A stretch of DNA of 45,508 nt, taken from contig CABVDR010000013.1 of the NCBI GenBank assembly GCA_902497145.1, positions 1-45,508 of the forward strand. The letters are read 5' to 3'. This DNA comes from an uncultured Oscillospiraceae bacterium (lineage in GTDB: Bacteria > Bacillota > Clostridia > Oscillospirales > Oscillospiraceae). A program made the position numbers and the translations under genes. Below, piece by piece: positions 25,736 to 34,314 of this stretch. The notes beneath the pieces were generated by a model. It saw only the letters and a program-made list of their open reading frames with translations, did no database searches and was not told the DNA's origin. Position 1 is the first letter of the stretch, and each line of letters opens with the position of its first letter.

Positions 25736-25775
25736 GAAAGGGCCGGAGAGGATTTTTGTCCTCTCCGGCCCTTTC
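25736..25775 (-). terminator. Terminator of the integrase gene
   Basis: 17-bp perfect stem (GAAAGGGCCGGAGAGGA and its complement) with a short T-rich loop, 13 bp beyond the integrase stop. No T-tract follows on the minus strand. Confidence 0.6.
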
Positions 25776-25787
25776 TGTTCCTCGGTG

Positions 25788-26942
25788 TTACAGCACCTGC
25801 GCCATGAAATTCCCCATCTTTTCTGCAGCCTTCTCCTGCATCCGCCGGTTGGTGTGGGTGTAGGTGCGCAGGGTGAACCCGGCGTCGTAGTGCCCCAACA
25901 TGGCGGATACCGTTTTCACATCCACGCCGCTCTGTAGCGCCACCGTGGCAAAAGTGTGCCTCAGATCGTGAAATCTGATGTATTCCAGCCCGGCGTCCTT
26001 CAGGATCTTCTTGTGGAGGTTCACGATGGAGTCCGGGTGATACATGCCGCCGGTCCTGGGGGATGGGAACAGATAGTGGCTCTCCGGGTGCCGCTGGTGC
26101 TCCTGCACCAGCAGTTCCACCGCCTCCCGGGGAATGGAGATCTCCCGGACGGAGTTGGACGTCTTGGGCTGGCAAATGGCCAGCTCTCCCTGGGCGTTCC
26201 GTCCCACCTGCTTGCTCACCAAGATGGTGCCGTGCTCCGCATCTAGGTCAGTCCAGAGAAGGGCGGCCAGCTCGCCCTTCCGGATGCCGCTGACCAGCTC
26301 CAGGTAGAACAGGGCCAGCACGCCCCGCCGCTCCGCCGCCTCCAGGTAGGCCCTCATGTCCTCCGGCTTCAGGGTTCTCATCTCCTGCCTCTGGAGCTTG
26401 GGCACGACACAGTCCTCGGCCGGGTTGTGGAGAAGCAGCTTTTCCTTCACCGCCCGGTCCAGGGCGCTGTGGAGCATGGTGTGGACGCCCCGGATGGTGG
26501 AGCTGCTCAGACCAGGGCGCTTGGACTTCTGCACGGCTCTGCGGCGGCCGTTCTGCTGCAGCTCCCGGTACAGGTTCTGAATCTGCCGGGTGGTCAGCTG
26601 GTTGAGCTTGACCTCCCCGATGTAGGGGATGGTATGCAGCTCGATGCCCCGCCGGTAGTACTCCGCCGTGGAGAACCGCAGGTTGGGTTTGGCGTAGACC
26701 TCAAACCACAGCCTCAGCCACTCGGCCACCGTGTATTTTCCAGCCCTGGCCACGTCCAGGCTGCCGGCCTCCCCAATGGCCTGCTTCAGCTTCGCCTTGA
26801 CCTCGGCCTGGGTTCTGCCCAGTACGTTCTTGATGATCCGCTTGCCGGTATCCGGGTGGTATCCGGCGGTGTACCGGCCCTCCCAGCGGCCATCGCTGCG
26901 CTTGCGAATATTTCCCTCACCATTGGCCCGCTTTTTGGCCAT
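25788..26942 (-). CDS. int: Tyrosine site-specific recombinase (phage/ICE-type integrase)
   Basis: 384 aa. N-terminal AP2-like arm-binding domain (NGEGNIRKRSDGRWEGRYT ... GRTQAEVKAKL), SAM-like core-binding domain (~70-170, TVAEWLRLWFEVYAKPNLR), then the catalytic domain with the complete set: Arg221 (SGIRKGELA), His325-x-x-Arg328 (HDLRHTFAT), His351 (LGHYDA) and nucleophile Tyr361. It should catalyse integration and excision at the tRNA-Thr core. ATG 26942 follows GGGAGG at eight bases. No excisionase gene is visible nearby. All catalytic residues are intact, so it may be active. Confidence 0.94.
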   Translation of the reverse strand: MAKKRANGEGNIRKRSDGRWEGRYTAGYHPDTGKRIIKNVLGRTQAEVKAKLKQAIGEAGSLDVARAGKYTVAEWLRLWFEVYAKPNLRFSTAEYYRRGIELHTIPYIGEVKLNQLTTRQIQNLYRELQQNGRRRAVQKSKRPGLSSSTIRGVHTMLHSALDRAVKEKLLLHNPAEDCVVPKLQRQEMRTLKPEDMRAYLEAAERRGVLALFYLELVSGIRKGELAALLWTDLDAEHGTILVSKQVGRNAQGELAICQPKTSNSVREISIPREAVELLVQEHQRHPESHYLFPSPRTGGMYHPDSIVNLHKKILKDAGLEYIRFHDLRHTFATVALQSGVDVKTVSAMLGHYDAGFTLRTYTHTNRRMQEKAAEKMGNFMAQVL

Positions 26943-27271
26943 GTTGTTCGCCTCCCTTGCAGCAACACAACATACTCCAGAAAAGAGAAAATATCCAGGG
27001 CAAACCAGCAGAGTTAACAGATCCTTATCATTTGGCCGCACCCGGACCTCTCTTTGTCAACGGCATCGCATTTATGCCGGAGGAAAGAGGTTTCTCTTTG
27101 TTTTGCGGCGCAAATTTTGCATTCTCAGTCCACGGCGTCGGTCAAAAAGGCCGGAACCGGCTGGGAACACTGACTTTCTCCAGATCACTGCCCAACTCAA
27201 TTTACCGGCTATGCTGAAAAAGCCGAAAACCCCAATTAGTAGCGGCTATTTCAATACAAAGACCCTTGGAA
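26943..27271. other. Gene-free stretch between integrase and LysR gene
   Basis: No supported coding sequence. Holds the integrase leader, a copy of the R1 repeat (27129-27180) and a weak hairpin with T-run that could end the LysR transcript. Confidence 0.6.
27129..27180. repeat. R1 repeat, copy 1
   Basis: About 52 bp shared with 31019-31071 in the same orientation, with a 34-bp identical core (27139-27172). The core contains GCCGGAACCGGC, a small palindrome. The two copies bracket the LysR-M20-carrier module. Confidence 0.75.
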
Positions 27272-28162
27272 TTATGTGTGTTCGGCAACCCAATTCTGAA
27301 CATGCTCCAGAAAACGGGAGACTGCTGGTGACGGAATACCATTGGAGCGAACCGCCGGAGCAATATCCCGGTATTGGGGAGGATCCAAGGGCATGTGGAC
27401 GATGTGATAAGGCATCCGGTTCAGGATCAGTTCGCTCATGATTCCGACACCCAGTCCGCATTCGATCATAGATGCAATGATATTGCTGTCCTCAGCAAAG
27501 TAGCGGATATTGGGGCGAACACCACAGGACTTAAAAATGCGGCTCATATCCCGATCCTGATCCTCACGGATGGGAATAAAGGGATCCTCGGAAAAGCGGG
27601 TGACTGGGTAGGACTTGGCCCGGGCCAACAGATGATCCGGGGGAAGCACCGCGCAGAGCTGTTCCCGCTTGAGAAAGAAGGTGTGCAGCGGCGGGGTGGA
27701 ACGCACATTCAGCGGCAGGGTGACAAAGCCGCAGTCCACCCCACCCTGGATGATGCTGTTCTCGATGGCACTATACTCCAGATTATAGGAGATCTGGATG
27801 TCTAAATTCGGGTAGATCTGGAGAAAAGAGCGAACAATTTGGGGAAGCCAGTTGGCAGCCACGCTGTGAAAGCTTCCAACCCGTACTGTACCGCCATCCA
27901 GGGACAAGAGCCGCTCTACAGAGCCCTCCAACTCTCGCTGAGCAGCGCAGACCGCACGGATTTGGGGGATCAGATATTCTCCCTCCGGTGTCAGGGACAC
28001 ACCTGTCCGATTCCGAATGAGGAGAGGAACACCCCACTCCCGCTCTAAATCGGCGATGACTCGGCTGACCGCCGGCTGGGTATAACCCAGCACATCGGCG
28101 GCCTGCGTGATGTTGCCCAGTTCTACAGTTTTCAAAAAGGCCTCATATTTTGACAATTCCAA
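27272..28162 (-). CDS. LysR-family transcription regulator
   Basis: 296 aa. The N-terminal winged helix is classic LysR (YEAFLKTVELGNITQAADVLGYTQPAVSRVIADLE); the rest is the effector-binding domain (TVRVGSFHSVAANWLPQIV ...). It starts at TTG 28162 with GGTGAG five bases upstream. Divergent from the M20 amidohydrolase gene across about 137 bp, the standard layout for a LysR protein activating its neighbour in response to a substrate. The inducer is unknown, probably the imported acyl-amino acid or peptide; that is inference. Confidence 0.92.
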   Translation of the reverse strand: MELSKYEAFLKTVELGNITQAADVLGYTQPAVSRVIADLEREWGVPLLIRNRTGVSLTPEGEYLIPQIRAVCAAQRELEGSVERLLSLDGGTVRVGSFHSVAANWLPQIVRSFLQIYPNLDIQISYNLEYSAIENSIIQGGVDCGFVTLPLNVRSTPPLHTFFLKREQLCAVLPPDHLLARAKSYPVTRFSEDPFIPIREDQDRDMSRIFKSCGVRPNIRYFAEDSNIIASMIECGLGVGIMSELILNRMPYHIVHMPLDPPQYRDIAPAVRSNGIPSPAVSRFLEHVQNWVAEHT

Positions 28163-28214
28163 AATGTCTCACCAGCCATGAAAATTTCGTATGGAAGCGA
28201 TAGAGATGTTTAAT

Positions 28215-28243
28215 TTGTCAAACCAGTGGCTAAATCGTACAAT
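28215..28243 (+). promoter_or_regulatory. Promoter of the amidohydrolase-carrier operon
   Basis: -35 TTGTCA (28215-28220), 17-bp spacer, -10 TACAAT (28238-28243), inside the LysR-M20 divergent intergenic region. Confidence 0.65.
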
Positions 28244-28298
28244 AGCGATGTAAAAAAGTCAAGAGCTCATGGCGAAAACGACAGGAGGAAGAGAATGC

Positions 28299-29471
28299 AT
28301 GAAAGAAACCATTGCGCAAAGTGTGGCCGAGGTGCAGGAACATGTGGTAGCGCACCGAAGGACGCTGCACCAGATTCCGGAAGTCGGTCTGGATCTGCCA
28401 CAAACCGCGGGCTATGTCCGAAAGATTCTGACGGAGCTAGGTTGCATCCCCCAAAATATTGGAACCTGCGGCCAAGTTGTGACGCTGGGCCAGGGAGAGC
28501 GCACCCTGCTTCTGCGGGCAGATATGGACGCACTTCAGGTAGAGGAACACAACGACCTGCCGTTCTGCGCTGCAAACGGGTGCATGCACGCCTGCGGGCA
28601 CGACATGCATACGGCCATTCTTCTGGGAGCCGCCGAGGTGCTGAAGCGGCATGAGCAGGAACTCCCCTGCCGGGTGAAGCTGGTGTTTCAGCCGGGAGAA
28701 GAGCTGGGTACGGGCGCCCAGTCCCTGGTAGAGGCGGGACTTCTGGAAAATCCTCACGTGGATGCCGCCGCCGCGCTCCACGTGGACTCCACTATGGCGG
28801 TGGGTGAGTGTTCCTACTGTACCGGTGTGGCCACATCAGATATTTACGACATCTTTATCCAGCTCAAGGGGAAGGGGGGACACAGCTCCCAGCCGGAAGA
28901 GACAATCAATGCCCTGGCAGCGGCCAACGGGGTGTTTCAGGCACTCAGCGGGCTGGTACAGCGGGAGGTGAGCGGATTTGATACTGCCATTCTAGCTATC
29001 TGCTCCATGCACGCAGGCAGTCAGCAGAATCCCAATATCATCCCGGAAATCTGCGAGATGGCCGGTACCCTTCGTTGCTTTGACCGGGCGCTGGGCCAGC
29101 GTCTGGTGGAGCGCATCCGCGAGATTGTTGAGAGAGAGGCGGCCTGTTACCGGGCGGAAGGCACGGTGGAGACCCTGCTCACCCCGTCGCTTACTGTGGA
29201 TCCCTCCTTGGCAGAGCAGTTGGTTCCGGCCCTTCAGGAAGTTTTTGGGGCGGAGCATGTGGTACGCTCCACCCGGCCTTTCGCGGGCAGTGAGGATTTT
29301 TCTTACATCGCACAACAGGTTCCTGCATTCTTTTGCTGGATCGGCGCAGGAAAGCCAGGTAATCCCATGCTTCATAATCCCAATATCATCTTCGATGAGC
29401 AGGCGCTGGAATACGGAGTGAAAGCCATGGTGACTCTACCTTTTGTGTGGGCCGGCCAAACCTCCATGTGA
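28299..29471 (+). CDS. M20-family amidohydrolase (N-acyl-amino-acid / aminobenzoyl-glutamate hydrolase type)
   Basis: 390 aa. M20D signatures: HRRTLHQIPEVGLDLPQTA, LLRADMDALQVEE, the metal site HACGHDMH (Cys99, His101), FQPGEELGTGA (Glu134, Glu135), and the C-terminal FAGSEDFSYIAQQVPAFFCWIG. Such enzymes remove acyl groups from amino acids such as hippurate or N-acetyl amino acids, or cleave small peptides. The dimerisation domain is KGKGGHSSQPEETINA. ATG 28299 follows AGGAGGA. The next gene, 28 bases on, is a carrier that may import its substrate. Confidence 0.9.
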   Translation: MKETIAQSVAEVQEHVVAHRRTLHQIPEVGLDLPQTAGYVRKILTELGCIPQNIGTCGQVVTLGQGERTLLLRADMDALQVEEHNDLPFCAANGCMHACGHDMHTAILLGAAEVLKRHEQELPCRVKLVFQPGEELGTGAQSLVEAGLLENPHVDAAAALHVDSTMAVGECSYCTGVATSDIYDIFIQLKGKGGHSSQPEETINALAAANGVFQALSGLVQREVSGFDTAILAICSMHAGSQQNPNIIPEICEMAGTLRCFDRALGQRLVERIREIVEREAACYRAEGTVETLLTPSLTVDPSLAEQLVPALQEVFGAEHVVRSTRPFAGSEDFSYIAQQVPAFFCWIGAGKPGNPMLHNPNIIFDEQALEYGVKAMVTLPFVWAGQTSM

Positions 29472-29499
29472 ACGGATACCAGAGAAAGGAGCCATTCCA

Positions 29500-30888
29500 A
29501 TGAGACTGGATAAGAAAAAGAGAGGCTTTCAGCTGCCTCACGTGATCATTATCCTGATGTGCATCATGCTGGCAGTCACAGTAATGTCCTTTCTGATCCC
29601 CAGCGGGGAGTTTGTTCGAGATGCCAACGGTGCGGTAGACCCGACCCAGTTCAGCTATGTGGAAAATGACAATCCCATCACTTTCTTTGACTTCTTCTAT
29701 GACATCCCCCACGGCATTGTGGAGTCAGCGGACATTATCATCTCGATTATGGTCATCTCCGGTGTGCTCTATGTCATCGAGCAGACCGGAGCCATTTCCG
29801 CCGCCCTCCAGCGGCTCACTGCTGCGGCCAGGGGCAAGGAGGTCTTTGTGGTTCTGGGCCTGACCCTTGTCTTCGGTGTGCTGGGGGTTATCGGCTGGGG
29901 GGAGGACGCACTTCCCTTCGTGCCTATGGTGGTCAGTCTGGCCTTGGCCTTGGGGTATGATCGGGTTGTAGGAGTAGCCATCGTACAGTTGGGTGTCTGC
30001 ATCGGTTTCAGTACAGGCGCCTTCAACACCTTTACGACCGGAATCTGTCAGGAGCTTGCCGGCGTCCCTATTTTCACCGCCTGGCAGTTCCGCCTAATGG
30101 AGTTTGTCATCTGTTATCTGATCCTGGCGCTTTTCCTGGCCAGCTACTGCCGGAAGATCAAGCGAGATCCAAACCGGAGCGTGATGCCTGAGTTCCAGAG
30201 AGGTGAGCGACAGGAGCAGAAACTCATGACAGAGCAGGTTCCCATGACTCCCCGCCGGGTGCTCACTCTGCTGGCCTTTGTGGTCGCTCTCATCGTACAG
30301 GTCTTTGGAGCCATCCAGTTGGGTTGGGGAATGGAACAGTTCAGCGGCCTGTATGTGATTCTGGCAGTGGCTGTGGCGGTGATCAATGGTATCAGCCCCA
30401 GCAAGGCCTGCACCGACTTCATCCAGGGTACCACCACCGTCATGTCGGCGGTGATCGTCATCGGTGTTGCCCGGGCCATCTACCTGCTGATGGATCAGGC
30501 CAAAATTGTGGACACCATTATCCACGCGCTCGCCAACGTCTTTGAGGGGAAAAGCCCCTTTGTGGTGCTTCTGCTGCTCTATATCTTCGTCATCGTCTTC
30601 AACTTCTTTGTCACATCGGCCAGCGGCAAGGCGTTTATTCTCTTCCCCATGCTCAAGCCCCTGGCAGATATTCTTGGAATCAACCAGCAGGTGGTGGTCA
30701 CCACCTTCCAGCTGGGTGACGGCTTTACCAACTGGTTCTTCCCCAGCTCCGGTCTGCTGATGGCCGGGTTGGAGCTGGGCGGAGTCACCTATCAGCAGTG
30801 GGTGAAGTTTGCCGCCAAGATCATCGGGGCACTGGTGCTGGCCGGACTATGTTTCGCCTTCCTAGCACAGATGATTGGCCTGTCTTGA
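29500..30888 (+). CDS. YfcC/DcuC-family membrane carrier
   Basis: 462 aa, about 12 membrane helices. It begins GFQLPHVIIILMCIMLAVTVMSFLIPSGEF, a hallmark of the YfcC branch of the C4-dicarboxylate anaerobic carrier family. GWGEDALPFVPMVVSLALALGYD and SASGKAFILFPMLKPLADILGI, then DGFTNWFFPSSGLLMAGLELG, are the conserved re-entrant regions. Family members with known partners are often paired with M20 peptidases and move amino acids or peptides. The ATG is preceded by AAAGGAG. Ends at a terminator. Confidence 0.87.
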   Translation: MRLDKKKRGFQLPHVIIILMCIMLAVTVMSFLIPSGEFVRDANGAVDPTQFSYVENDNPITFFDFFYDIPHGIVESADIIISIMVISGVLYVIEQTGAISAALQRLTAAARGKEVFVVLGLTLVFGVLGVIGWGEDALPFVPMVVSLALALGYDRVVGVAIVQLGVCIGFSTGAFNTFTTGICQELAGVPIFTAWQFRLMEFVICYLILALFLASYCRKIKRDPNRSVMPEFQRGERQEQKLMTEQVPMTPRRVLTLLAFVVALIVQVFGAIQLGWGMEQFSGLYVILAVAVAVINGISPSKACTDFIQGTTTVMSAVIVIGVARAIYLLMDQAKIVDTIIHALANVFEGKSPFVVLLLLYIFVIVFNFFVTSASGKAFILFPMLKPLADILGINQQVVVTTFQLGDGFTNWFFPSSGLLMAGLELGGVTYQQWVKFAAKIIGALVLAGLCFAFLAQMIGLS

Positions 30889-30917
30889 GCATCACGGGCA
30901 GAAAAAAATAGAATAAA

Positions 30918-30956
30918 CACGGGTCCGGCTCTTATTAGATGCCGGGCCCGTGCCAT
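30918..30956 (+). terminator. Terminator after the YfcC-family carrier
   Basis: 12-bp stem CACGGGTCCGGC / GCCGGGCCCGTG with one G-U pair, 11-nt loop, then CCATTTT. Confidence 0.75.
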
Positions 30957-31018
30957 TTTGATCGAACTGTTTGTGTTTCTCTCATATTGAATACTGCTTT
31001 CTATGTTTTGCGCTCTTG

Positions 31019-31071
31019 ATCCACAGCGGCGGTCAAAAAGGCCGGAACCGGCTGGGAACACTGCCTTTCTC
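31019..31071. repeat. R1 repeat, copy 2
   Basis: Partner of 27129-27180 with identical core at 31030-31063. Confidence 0.75.
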
Positions 31072-31340
31072 AAAACCACCGACCACCCAAAACTCCGAAG
31101 TCCGTCCTCAGCGACCACCTAAGTTTCCTCTGGGGCGAAACCCCGTAACCCCTTGACACGCCCCGCACTGCGGGGCGTTGTAACCGGGCCGTCGGCGGTT
31201 TACCGCCGCGGTCCTTTATCCTAGTACGAAAATCGAACGCCCCCAAAGGGCCCGAAACCGGGCTCCCGGAGGCGTTCTTCTTCTGGAATCGGATGCTCTG
31301 GATGTGCAGGATCATTGAGTCATAACTGTCCCGGACAGCC

Positions 31341-31543
31341 GCCGCCTCACACATGGCCCAGTGCTGTCCAAATACCCTCGACATGGGCACCGTCTCTATC
31401 CTCATTCCAAAAACGGCACACAGGGCTTACACGGCCGCGACAGAGGCGTTCTCCAGTTTGACTGCCTCGTGCCTGAGTCTGCCGGACGTCTCTGGTCAAA
31501 AGTGGGTGCGGGCCACGCCCGCAAATGTACCAGGCTGCCGCTT
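31341..31543. repeat. R2 repeat, copy 1
   Basis: Diverged match, with indels, to 36993-37167 in the same orientation. Best-kept parts are GCCGCCTCACAC at the left and GTGGGTGCGGG...CAGGCTGCCGCTT at the right. On the minus strand both copies still encode RQPGTFAGVARTH, and in another frame FGQxWAxCEAA, so the sequence may derive from a gene or a spreading non-coding repeat. Confidence 0.65.
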
Positions 31544-31830
31544 ACCCGCCCAAAGGCTAAACAAATATACGGCAATTGTTACCCCTAGTGGTAATGCAAA
31601 TGGGAAGGTCATGTAGACTGAAAATGTACCTAAATTATTGTCGGATTGATGGCTACAGAACCTTTTGCAATGGAAGTAAATCAAAATATATGTGAGGTTG
31701 ACAGAAGTTGACAGAAAGATCTGGTCATTTGCTGATAATTATAACTATAGTAGCCCGAATAATATCCCCCCAGTTTTCTAGTGCCTATTCCAATCCGATG
31801 CCACAGATTATTGGAAGATTTACGCTAAAG

Positions 31831-31870
31831 CCAGCGCTTGAGCACTACTCGCAGCGGTCTCAAGCGCTGG
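31831..31870 (-). terminator. Hairpin beyond the YkvI-family gene
   Basis: 12-bp perfect stem CCAGCGCTTGAG / CTCAAGCGCTGG with a 16-nt loop, about 50 bp after the stop. It lacks a clear T-tract, so the terminator role is inferred. Confidence 0.5.
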
Positions 31871-31921
31871 CTCACTGTATGATGATTTTTGCCCCCGCCA
31901 GCTAGTCGGTCGGGTGTCCGC

Positions 31922-33067
31922 TCAGGAGAGTTCCACTTTTCCAGAGGCGGTAGCTAGCTTGTCCTTCCTGCTAACCATAATCCAGCGGATGGTCAACACG
32001 ATAAACACGACACTGCCGGTATAGCCGCAGTAGGTCATAATTACGTTGACCAGAGTCTCATAAGGGATAAACAGGTCTACAATAAATACGCCGACACCGG
32101 AGAGAATACAGGTAAGCTTATACTTGAAGGACTTTTCGTCTTTGATGATCGTGGAGACACATGTCCACAGCATGGGGCAGAAAGTGCTGTAAATAGACAG
32201 AAGAATAATAATTGCAAACACAGGGCCCAGAATGCTGGATGCCACGCCAAAGATATCATTTGCAATCAGCAAATTGGGAATAGCGGCGGTAGCGGATTGC
32301 TCCACATTGCCCAGATGGCAAAGCCCCAGAATACCGACCGTAACAGTTATCGCCAGTGCGCCAATTGCACAAAGGATAATGGTATATTTTTTCTTATACG
32401 CAGCCAACTTCTTGCCAATGCTGGCCATATACGCCGCCACGAGGAGGATCGAGCATCCACCGAAAGAGAGACCTGCCAGAACTGGATTAGCCCCAGCTTG
32501 AAGCAACTCCACCTGACCGGACTTGATTAGTACAATGCCATCCGGAATGTGGGGAAAGAATCGGAATGCAGCGATCACGCCCAAGAGGAAGAGGAAGGTC
32601 ACCACCACGGGTCCAATCTTACCGATAATGTTGACAATTCCCTGCAGCCCCATAACCGCTGTTCCAACGGCGAGCGCCACGGCGATCAGGTATCCGGCCC
32701 AGAGAGGAAGCCCCCACTGTTGATTTAGGGTGCTGCCAAACCCGGAAATCATGAAAAAGAAGCAACAGGTGTTGAAGATCCATGCAAAGGCGGTAAACAG
32801 CTTTCCCACCACCTTGCCGCAGTAGAACTCACATACGCCGGCCAGATCAGAAGTCCCATGGCGGCCGGCATAGGTGTACGCCATGAAAGTGCAGAACATG
32901 ACGACCGCATTGATTACCATAACTGTCAATGTCCCGCCAACAGAACCCCAGCTAGTAAAATACTGCATAGATTCCTGACCACTAGCCGTTCCTGATCCAA
33001 TGAGATAGGCTAAAAGGGCGCCAGCGAGAGAGGCCAAAAGGCCGATGCGCATCTTTTCTTTTCCCAT
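31922..33067 (-). CDS. YkvI-family membrane transporter
   Basis: 381 aa with about ten membrane helices. Helix 1 has IGSGTASGQESMQYFTSWGSVG, corresponding to the GxGFASGQExxxFF pattern of the YkvI group (COG3949), which has the LeuT/APC fold of amino acid carriers. No charged soluble domain. Substrate untested for the family; the neighbouring opine-type dehydrogenase and amino acid lyase suggest an amino acid or a derivative. It is transcribed away from the XRE-cupin gene, and a terminal GGGGAG site precedes the ATG. Confidence 0.8.
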   Translation of the reverse strand: MGKEKMRIGLLASLAGALLAYLIGSGTASGQESMQYFTSWGSVGGTLTVMVINAVVMFCTFMAYTYAGRHGTSDLAGVCEFYCGKVVGKLFTAFAWIFNTCCFFFMISGFGSTLNQQWGLPLWAGYLIAVALAVGTAVMGLQGIVNIIGKIGPVVVTFLFLLGVIAAFRFFPHIPDGIVLIKSGQVELLQAGANPVLAGLSFGGCSILLVAAYMASIGKKLAAYKKKYTIILCAIGALAITVTVGILGLCHLGNVEQSATAAIPNLLIANDIFGVASSILGPVFAIIILLSIYSTFCPMLWTCVSTIIKDEKSFKYKLTCILSGVGVFIVDLFIPYETLVNVIMTYCGYTGSVVFIVLTIRWIMVSRKDKLATASGKVELS

Positions 33068-33220
33068 GAATAGTTCTCCCCTTTTAGATGATTGAAATCG
33101 GTGTAAAAGTACTACTTTACCTTATACCGTGACGATTGCCCTCATCTCATGCGGTTTGGCAGTCAGCAGGGAGAAATAATCCAAATATCCACTATAATAA
33201 AATTTCAGCTCCGTATTTCT

Positions 33221-33249
33221 AATATATACTACATTTTTGCTGTTGTCAA
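33221..33249 (-). promoter_or_regulatory. Promoter of the YkvI-family transporter gene
   Basis: Reading leftward: -35 TTGACA (33244-33249), 17-bp spacer, -10 TATATT (33221-33226). It leaves a leader of roughly 150 nt. Confidence 0.65.
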
Positions 33250-33352
33250 TAAGATATCGATCAAATTTAAAGACCCCAGCCATAATTTTCAAAAGCCAAA
33301 GGCATAAACCGCACCCAGAACTGCATCAACATGGCAATCAGCCCGATTGTTC

Positions 33353-33381
33353 TTGATTTTTAGAGAAATTTTATCTATAAT
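33353..33381 (+). promoter_or_regulatory. Promoter of the XRE-cupin regulator gene
   Basis: -35 TTGATT (33353-33358), 17-bp spacer, -10 TATAAT (33376-33381). Confidence 0.65.
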
Positions 33382-33475
33382 AACAAAATCACGAGTAATA
33401 TTGGTTTATATGGGGTCCGGCTATAATTATCTGATCTGGTGATGGTAGTATGCCCCAACGTAGAAGGCGGTTAAA

Positions 33476-34024
33476 ATGAATGATTTTTCTTCTCTGGGCG
33501 AAAATTTGAAGGCAATCCGTGATAAAAGGGGGTTGAACCTAAATGATGTCTCCGAATTGACCGGGATCAGCAAAGCCATGCTGAGTAAGATCGAGCGTGG
33601 GGAATCTGTCCCAACCATTACGACTGTTTGGAAGATCGCCAATGGGCTCAAAATTACGCTCAATGCTTTAGCTGGTGAAGTTGACAGCAATTATGCTGTC
33701 CGGGATATTGCTAAAACAACTCCTTTGATTGATGACAGCGGACTTTTTACGCTATATAATATTTTCCCATTTTCCCCGCTTGATGGTGTTCAGGTTTTTT
33801 ATGGTGTGTTTAAGGCCGGGTACCACTACAATCCTCCTATGTTTATCCATGAGAGTTCCAACAAAGAGTATTGCATAGTATTTCGAGGGGAATTAGATGT
33901 GGTAATCGGCCCCAAAACCTACCATTTATTTGAGGGATGTGGGATCGATTTCGATGCCCATGAAGAGCATGGCTATATTAATTGCGGAACGTCAGAAACG
34001 GTCGTGTGTTTTCTCTTAATTTAA
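33476..34024 (+). CDS. XRE-family regulator with C-terminal cupin domain
   Basis: 182 aa. Helix-turn-helix at about residues 10-65 (LGENLKAIRDKRGLNLNDVSELTGISKAMLSKIERGESVPTITTVWKIANGL). Cupin_2 domain at about 105-182 (FIHESSNKEYCIVFRGELDVVIG, HEEHGYINCGTSETVVCF). This two-domain type typically represses genes of amino acid, polyamine or aldehyde metabolism and senses a small metabolite with the cupin. It lies between the divergent transporter and the dehydrogenase-lyase operon, so it probably controls both. Its codons are much more AT-rich than those of chromosomal neighbours. Confidence 0.9.
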   Translation: MNDFSSLGENLKAIRDKRGLNLNDVSELTGISKAMLSKIERGESVPTITTVWKIANGLKITLNALAGEVDSNYAVRDIAKTTPLIDDSGLFTLYNIFPFSPLDGVQVFYGVFKAGYHYNPPMFIHESSNKEYCIVFRGELDVVIGPKTYHLFEGCGIDFDAHEEHGYINCGTSETVVCFLLI

Positions 34025-34054
34025 AAACGGAGCATACCATACGCACAAGTTAAG

Positions 34055-34096
34055 AAATGCCGAATTTTTCTTACATGAGAAAAATTCGGCATTTTT
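34055..34096 (+). terminator. Terminator of the XRE-cupin gene
   Basis: 17-bp perfect stem AAATGCCGAATTTTTCT and its complement, 6-nt loop TACATG, ending in a T-run (34091-34096). Confidence 0.85.
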
Positions 34097-34118
34097 TCTA
34101 TTAAATTAAATTTTAGGA

Positions 34119-34147
34119 TTGACACGGCTAGGCAACTGTGCTAGTAT
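34119..34147 (+). promoter_or_regulatory. Promoter of the opine dehydrogenase-lyase operon
   Basis: -35 TTGACA (34119-34124), 17-bp spacer, -10 TAGTAT (34142-34147). The leader of about 160 nt has no obvious structured RNA. Confidence 0.7.
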
Positions 34148-34314
34148 CTTTCTCAGATAGGAGAAAATAATTCTAAAAAATCCACTATAAGAATCAGCCT
34201 CCGCATGCAGCCCTGTCCGCAAATACCAACGCATAGATGAAACTGCCCGCTCATCTCATATCCCATATCTGCATCCCATCCATGACTTTTTCATGCAAGA
34301 AAGGAGATCCCGCC

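Larger units (their letters stand above)
30957..31921. other. Gene-free junction of about 1 kb built from decayed repeats
   Basis: No reading frame here is convincing. It carries R1 copy 2, then several small palindromes (ACGCCCCGCA/TGCGGGGCGT at 31159-31180 and GCGGCGGTAAACCGCC near 31190-31205), then R2 copy 1. Past 31560 composition becomes AT-rich. It joins the two cargo modules. Confidence 0.6.
33068..33475. other. Divergent regulatory region between the YkvI-family and XRE-cupin genes
   Basis: About 400 bp, very AT-rich compared with the chromosome. It holds one promoter in each direction (33221-33249 leftward, 33353-33381 rightward) and no supported gene. Confidence 0.6.

Noticed and set aside
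25654..26175. Alternative minus-strand frame overlapping the integrase C-terminus
   Set aside because: Out-of-frame shadow of the integrase; the integrase frame carries all catalytic residues.
31070..31405. 111-codon minus-strand frame in the island junction
   Set aside because: It crosses repeat R1, several palindromes and repeat R2, lacks a ribosome site and resembles no protein beyond the R2 part.
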